Below are positions 46,661-51,191 of a DNA stretch of 51,191 bases, in pieces; position 1 is the stretch's first letter, and each line of letters begins with the position of its first letter. Location of the stretch: the IMG/VR virus record IMGVR_UViG_3300033153_012783, positions 1 through 51,191 of that record; one strand, written 5' to 3'. The notes under the pieces were generated by a model. The model worked only from the letters and a program-made list of their open reading frames with translations. It was not told where the DNA came from and ran no database searches. The DNA comes from a virus. Position numbers and translations under genes: made by a program.

Positions 46661-48874
46661 ATGGCTATTACCTACTCAGCCGGTGCCGGTACTGCAATCA
46701 CCTCGTTTCTGGTGACTCAGGTCCTGGGCGATCAATCCCAGCAAACAGGAAACAATACTATTGTCCTTGATGACATTCCGTCTGCGGCCACTGGATACGG
46801 CGGCAATGTAGGCGATGGCACGCTTGGAATTGGGGATTCTTACGATACTCGTCGGATAATGATTGGCCGTGGTGGCACGATTCAAGAGCGGATTGTCATC
46901 AATGATGCCGCAGGCACGGGCAATACCAGAATATTAACCGTCCATGAGGATTGGGATACAAACCCTGTCCAGACTACCGATACCGTTGATGTTTATTATG
47001 AGATCGCAGATGTTGAAGATGGCGGTGCAGGCGGCGGTATTTCATTTGCTACCCGTACTGGTTTATGGACTCTGACCCGTATTATCACCATTGGTAACGG
47101 CACTGATCCAGCCGGACTTGGAATGCATGGCGGCCAGGCGCTCGAGTGTGCTGATCGTGGTGCTGCAGATTCATTCCTGGTCAAAAATAACGGGTTTTTC
47201 CGTTTTGGCTATTATTCTGGAGGCCTGCCGATCTCCGGTGGAATTATCACGTTAACGGCTGCTACTGATGATGAGCCGGCGCAGAGTTTCGAATCAGGTG
47301 CCGATTCCGCATTTCTTGATACCTTAATCTGGGCGCAGGTCGCTACTCTTAGCCAAATCAGCAATACAGGCGCGGTTGTCTTATATGACAAAACCAAGCT
47401 ATTGAAGGCCACAGAGGAATGTGAATTATACGGCGATGCGGTCACTGATCTGAGTGTCTCAGGCCTCGGCGCAACTACTGAAATTGTCAGAGTAGATTCA
47501 GCAACCGTATGCCTGGCTTTAGTATTGGTTGACGTACAGGTCTTGGATTCCGTGGCCGATACCACAACCGAAACGATAGAGCTGACCGGCGTAGTATTTT
47601 CTGGTGTGCCTGGCTATGTCGATGTTCGCCAGAATAAAACGTGGGATCTGATTGATCCGGTATGGGATGTCACTACCTATACGGAGCTGACTTGGACGGG
47701 AACCAGTACAGGCAACGAGCTCAACGATAAGCGAAGTATTACCGCTGTGGTGCAGGAGGCTGATGGCACAAAATTGCAAGATGCTCTGGTTAATATTTAT
47801 GAAAATACCCAACTTGCCGATCTTGTTCAGGAGCTCGTAACAGATTCAAACGGTCTTGCCACAGGCTCATTTATATACAAAAAACATGCCACAAATTCAG
47901 TAACAACGACCTATGGTGGTCATGCGCTGCAGTCAGGAAAATGGTTATATCTTCCGTTTGTATCAGCGCAGGTATCAACAGAAAATTTTAATGGATCAAT
48001 TGTCTTATCTGACGATACAAATATTGTCCAAACAACTCAGGCAACAGCTATTTCTGACGGTTCAACCATTACCTGGAATGAAGATACTAATCCAAGCTCA
48101 ATTGTCGTATTTTCCGCAGGCACAGGCACGCTGTCGGTCGGAGACACGATAACGGGCGGAACCTCTAGCGCGACAGGCATTGTTACGCAGATTTTAGATG
48201 GTGATTCGGTGGCAGGAACTGTTCACATGAAGACGAGAAATGCGAATGCATTCACTGCCGGTGGCGAATCTTTGAGTAATGGTGCAGGCTGGACGGCAAC
48301 GATGACCGCGGCATCTGAACAAAGATTTAGTATATGGGCTGATGCCGTTACAAAAAGCTTCCAGACAGTCTACGATTACTGGGCTGCTAGAATGACAGAA
48401 ACAACGCTACTTTCTGCAGGAGAATTAATATGGGAATGGTGTCGATCTGCGCAATCCCAGCCGCTTTATAACACTGGAGCAAGTTTTTTCACTGAAAGAT
48501 CAAATGCAAAAGGTATTATTATTGTAAATGGTGGCGCTGGAGCAATTGATTATTTTACTGATGATGCCGGTGGAACATATACCCCACCAGATACGGTAAC
48601 ATTAACGATACAGGTAGATGATTCAGGTGGTAATGCGGTTGTTGGTGCAAGATGTAGAATTGAAAAAACATCTGATGGCAGTCTTATTTCAAACGGATCA
48701 ACGGATGGTTCTGGCGCATATACCGATTCTTATGTCTACACTACTGATGTAGCTGTTAATATTAAAGTGAGACTCAAAGGATATAAGCCATTCAGAACAA
48801 CTGGAACAATTTCTTCGGCAGGACTTACAGTTGGTGTAACATTCCAAAATGACAATATAGTGGACTTACCATAG
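46661..48874 (+). CDS. Large fibrous virion protein, 737 aa
   Basis: The protein is Gly/Thr/Asp/Ala-rich and beta-rich throughout. Residues 1-120 contain LVTQVLGDQSQQTGNNTIVL and GRGGTIQERIVINDAAG. The middle, about 120-320, looks like a beta-solenoid. KRSITAVVQEADGTKLQDAL and TLTIQVDDSGGNAVVGARCR are carboxypeptidase-regulatory/Ig-like units. A GDTITGGTSSATGIV unit resembles the repeats of the next gene. The C-terminal 38 residues (RLKGYKPFRTTGTISSAG to NIVDLP) match the end of the 1027-residue neighbour. It may form a head fibre or collar structure with it. Confidence 0.7.
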   Translation: MAITYSAGAGTAITSFLVTQVLGDQSQQTGNNTIVLDDIPSAATGYGGNVGDGTLGIGDSYDTRRIMIGRGGTIQERIVINDAAGTGNTRILTVHEDWDTNPVQTTDTVDVYYEIADVEDGGAGGGISFATRTGLWTLTRIITIGNGTDPAGLGMHGGQALECADRGAADSFLVKNNGFFRFGYYSGGLPISGGIITLTAATDDEPAQSFESGADSAFLDTLIWAQVATLSQISNTGAVVLYDKTKLLKATEECELYGDAVTDLSVSGLGATTEIVRVDSATVCLALVLVDVQVLDSVADTTTETIELTGVVFSGVPGYVDVRQNKTWDLIDPVWDVTTYTELTWTGTSTGNELNDKRSITAVVQEADGTKLQDALVNIYENTQLADLVQELVTDSNGLATGSFIYKKHATNSVTTTYGGHALQSGKWLYLPFVSAQVSTENFNGSIVLSDDTNIVQTTQATAISDGSTITWNEDTNPSSIVVFSAGTGTLSVGDTITGGTSSATGIVTQILDGDSVAGTVHMKTRNANAFTAGGESLSNGAGWTATMTAASEQRFSIWADAVTKSFQTVYDYWAARMTETTLLSAGELIWEWCRSAQSQPLYNTGASFFTERSNAKGIIIVNGGAGAIDYFTDDAGGTYTPPDTVTLTIQVDDSGGNAVVGARCRIEKTSDGSLISNGSTDGSGAYTDSYVYTTDVAVNIKVRLKGYKPFRTTGTISSAGLTVGVTFQNDNIVDLP

Positions 48875-48884
48875 GAGCTAAAAA

Positions 48885-51191
48885 ATGAGCATCAGCGATG
48901 ATTGGGACTTAGATTATGCCAATACAATACTGAGCCATATCGATGGTGTATTGAGTTATGACACAGGCGGCGGTCGTCAGCCTGCCGTTGGCGAATATAT
49001 TATCGGCAATACTTCCGGCGCTGTGGGTAAAATCCTCGCTGTCACTGGAAATACAACATCTGGCACGATGACGCTGACCGATACGGTGGGCTTCTTTGAA
49101 GATAACGAAACATTCGAGATTTTATCATTTGTCGGATTTGATAATGTCACCACACAGGGTAATGGTTTTTCGTTAGGGACTACCGTCACTGATTCTGTAA
49201 CTGGATCCATTGATGTAAAGGCCATTGAGTACAATGATGATGGTTTGGGGACAGGTACTCTATTTGGAACTAATTTCACCGCATTCGCGGACAGCTTGGT
49301 ACTGAAAGAGACCGGAGGATCGACCGATATTGCTGATTCTGTTGGCACCGGTACCGACAACGATGCAGAATTAACGACAACGCAAACCGATGGTACTTTG
49401 GCTGTTCCTGGTACTGCACAAACAAATGATTCGGTGATTATCCATTACGATGCAGGCACTGTGGCTATCCCAGAGCAAGCATTACTAGAGGATGCCACTA
49501 CGGGTGCGATCGGCTTGGTAGAGCAGGTTAGTGGCGTAGCGGCAACTGGGTCAGTGAGACTTGTTGATTACGATTCAACTGGTGGTGTGTTCACTGATAA
49601 TAATACGCTGAGAGTGGATCAGGTTATTGCTTATAATAACCAGGTTGCCGGTCAAGTATTCTCGGTTGGTGATGTGGTGGTGGGCGGTACTTCCGGTGCC
49701 ACTGGCCGCGTGCTGGCTGATACCGGTACAGAGCTTATTTTGGCGGACGAATCCGGCACATGGACCACAACTGAAGATTTAGAGGTCGGCGGTACCAAGA
49801 TTGCCGAGGCCAACGGAACCAATACCACGCTGAATGTGGCTACTTGTGATATTCCAAGCGGTATCCGTACTGAACAACGCCCCAATTCAATCGGCGGCGG
49901 CTCTCAGCAAGGCGGTATTTATGCTGCTGCAACCGGGCTTAATATTGTTCGTAAATTCAACAGTCTATACACCTATAACCAAGATACTTTCGATGAGCTT
50001 GATCAGTTGGATGATGACGAAGCAATGGAGGCCTTTGGTAAGGGTACATCTTATGCTCTGACCTTCGGATGGAGAGTTCCAGACCTTTCATTCCGGTTCG
50101 TGAGACAGGCAGGTGTTGTGGATACTACGGGCGCCAACGTCTGGGCTAATCCTCAGACGGTGGGTGCACAAAATAAAATCACCGATACCGCTTTTGATTA
50201 CACATCGGCACAACCCTATCGTCAGCCTCAATTATATATTGAAAAAGATGGCGTGAAGGTCGACCCTTGGTGGTTAGAGGGTCAAATTGATGTGCTCATT
50301 AAGACCAAAACGCGCACCGATACAAACTATATCGATCCTGCGACTCCAGGCCTGGGACAGTTGATTCCAGGTGGCGATCCGGCTGTCAATGGTTCCTATA
50401 CGGTATTAAATCGTGAATTTCATGTCTCTACCTATGACGCCACACAATCACCAGCCGCGGCAGCAGGCGTTAATACTATCGCTCTTGGTACGGGCGCTGA
50501 TGTAGCCAGTGATCGCAACCCTAACGGCACGCATACCATGGATTACACGGGCGGCTCTGGCGCTACGTTGATCGTTGGTGAAGAATTCACCGCTGGTATC
50601 GGTAATGGTTTGAAGGTGGGTATTGTGGTATCCGATACAGGTGGCGCAGGGGCTACTGGCACACTTGAATATGTGCTGAAAACTGGCACTAATTTCGTTA
50701 ATACAGACTCATGTACTGCTGAAATATCAGGCAAGACATTTACCTCACCAACTCCAACTAATGTCGTGGCTGGTTTTGGTACAGATATTCGCTTTAGCGT
50801 TATTGATCTGGCGGCCACACCTTCTGGCGGTACGGGCATCACTGGCACCTTCATTCCCGGCGAACCTGTCACTCAGGCGGTAACTGGTGCCACAGGCTTT
50901 GTTGTTCTCGCTAATACCACTACCGATCTGCTTTATATTGAGGTTAATACTGGAACATTCTCAGGCGATAACGATATTACCGGCGATGTATCAGCAGCTT
51001 CCTGGGATGCAGGTACAGGTGCAACCTATCCATCGGCTACCGAGTTTAACGGTGATCTGAACAATGGTGATGGCGCACAGCCTTACGCAGGTTCTGTATC
51101 GGGTGATATCGCCGGTACGGGCGCTGAGACCATGCAGAATATCTACCAATATTCGAAATATGCTGCCGCCCAGGAACAGGCTACGATCTCC
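48885..51191 (+). CDS. Large fibrous virion protein, N-terminal part (continues at base 1)
   Basis: Start ATG follows AGGAGCTAAAA. The frame is open to the window end and continues in frame at 1-891 (total 1027 residues). At least four copies of a unit with consensus G-x-TSGATG-x-V then a Thr-rich strand are visible: GNTSGAVGKILAV, EDATTGAIGLVEQV, GGTSGATGRVLAD, QAVTGATGFVVLA. A central stretch (SIGGGSQQGGIYAAATGLNI; GWRVPDLSFRFVRQAG) looks globular. Repeats of this sort build long shafts or coat surfaces in phages; the exact role is unknown. Confidence 0.75.
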   Translation, partial: MSISDDWDLDYANTILSHIDGVLSYDTGGGRQPAVGEYIIGNTSGAVGKILAVTGNTTSGTMTLTDTVGFFEDNETFEILSFVGFDNVTTQGNGFSLGTTVTDSVTGSIDVKAIEYNDDGLGTGTLFGTNFTAFADSLVLKETGGSTDIADSVGTGTDNDAELTTTQTDGTLAVPGTAQTNDSVIIHYDAGTVAIPEQALLEDATTGAIGLVEQVSGVAATGSVRLVDYDSTGGVFTDNNTLRVDQVIAYNNQVAGQVFSVGDVVVGGTSGATGRVLADTGTELILADESGTWTTTEDLEVGGTKIAEANGTNTTLNVATCDIPSGIRTEQRPNSIGGGSQQGGIYAAATGLNIVRKFNSLYTYNQDTFDELDQLDDDEAMEAFGKGTSYALTFGWRVPDLSFRFVRQAGVVDTTGANVWANPQTVGAQNKITDTAFDYTSAQPYRQPQLYIEKDGVKVDPWWLEGQIDVLIKTKTRTDTNYIDPATPGLGQLIPGGDPAVNGSYTVLNREFHVSTYDATQSPAAAAGVNTIALGTGADVASDRNPNGTHTMDYTGGSGATLIVGEEFTAGIGNGLKVGIVVSDTGGAGATGTLEYVLKTGTNFVNTDSCTAEISGKTFTSPTPTNVVAGFGTDIRFSVIDLAATPSGGTGITGTFIPGEPVTQAVTGATGFVVLANTTTDLLYIEVNTGTFSGDNDITGDVSAASWDAGTGATYPSATEFNGDLNNGDGAQPYAGSVSGDIAGTGAETMQNIYQYSKYAAAQEQATIS
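51078..51191. repeat. Assembly overlap, right copy (identical to 1-114)
   Basis: This is the redundant end of the circular assembly; see the left copy. The genes at the two edges are one gene. Confidence 0.95.

Noticed and set aside
1-51191. tRNA genes, CRISPR arrays, insertion sequences, integrase or partition genes
   Set aside because: None was recognised on either strand by eye; a tRNAscan, CRISPR and profile search would be needed to exclude them.

Overview
The window is one complete, circularly assembled genome of a tailed phage. Bases 1-114 recur exactly at 51078-51191, and one open reading frame runs in frame across that junction, so the unique circle is 51,077 bp. The virion is a myovirus: HK97-type head genes are followed by a Mu/P2-type contractile tail (sheath, tube, frameshifted chaperone, tape measure, N/P/V/46/J/48-type baseplate). 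A Gram-negative host is indicated by the GH108 endolysin, a protein resembling a YadA outer-membrane anchor, and a CsrA homologue. I cannot name the host; a gammaproteobacterium is only a guess. No integrase, transposase, partition ATPase, polymerase or clear CI-type repressor was found.

Layout. (1) 44.7-51.2 kb continuing through 1-27.9 kb, all on +: terminase small and large subunits, three large fibrous structural proteins, portal, minor head protein, protease, capsid, neck, tail, tail spike and lysis genes. (2) 27.6-37.5 kb, on -: a tightly packed early/accessory operon. It runs from a divergent control region near 37.6 kb through a recombination pair (PD-(D/E)XK exonuclease and RecT), a GHKL ATPase, a TSCPD-like protein, CsrA, an HslV-like Ntn hydrolase, a cupin-like protein, a probable Acb2 anti-CBASS sponge, a Dam-like methylase and a J-domain protein. 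Many tiny zinc-ribbon or membrane proteins lie between them. (3) 37.6-44.7 kb, on +: a short regulator, a replication initiator and loader pair, a DUF1064 nuclease-like protein, a second J-domain protein, a PAPS-reductase-like protein and an HTH protein. These are followed by about 525 bp of non-coding DNA before the terminase genes.

How it works together. The divergent promoter region, whose two 11-bp direct repeats bracket a TATAAT box, probably sets leftward recombination/host-takeover expression against rightward replication expression. The late genes run as one long, mostly start/stop-overlapping array. Two related hairpin terminators flank the gene after the capsid gene, and a -1 frameshift makes the tail chaperone fusion. 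Many genes share the leader GGGGTAAATTATG or a close variant.

Most unusual points: a parS-core palindrome (GTTTCACGTGAAAC) next to a bidirectional terminator and a helix-rich non-coding block at 43.7-44.2 kb; a 105-nt RNA-like element closed by a 9-bp helix after recT; a minimal YadA-anchor-like protein in the lysis cassette; phage-borne CsrA, Acb2 and HslV-like genes in one operon; and a Russian-doll insertion of Ig-like modules in the tail terminator, with a related module in baseplate J. All functional names rest on motif recognition by eye; no database search was run.
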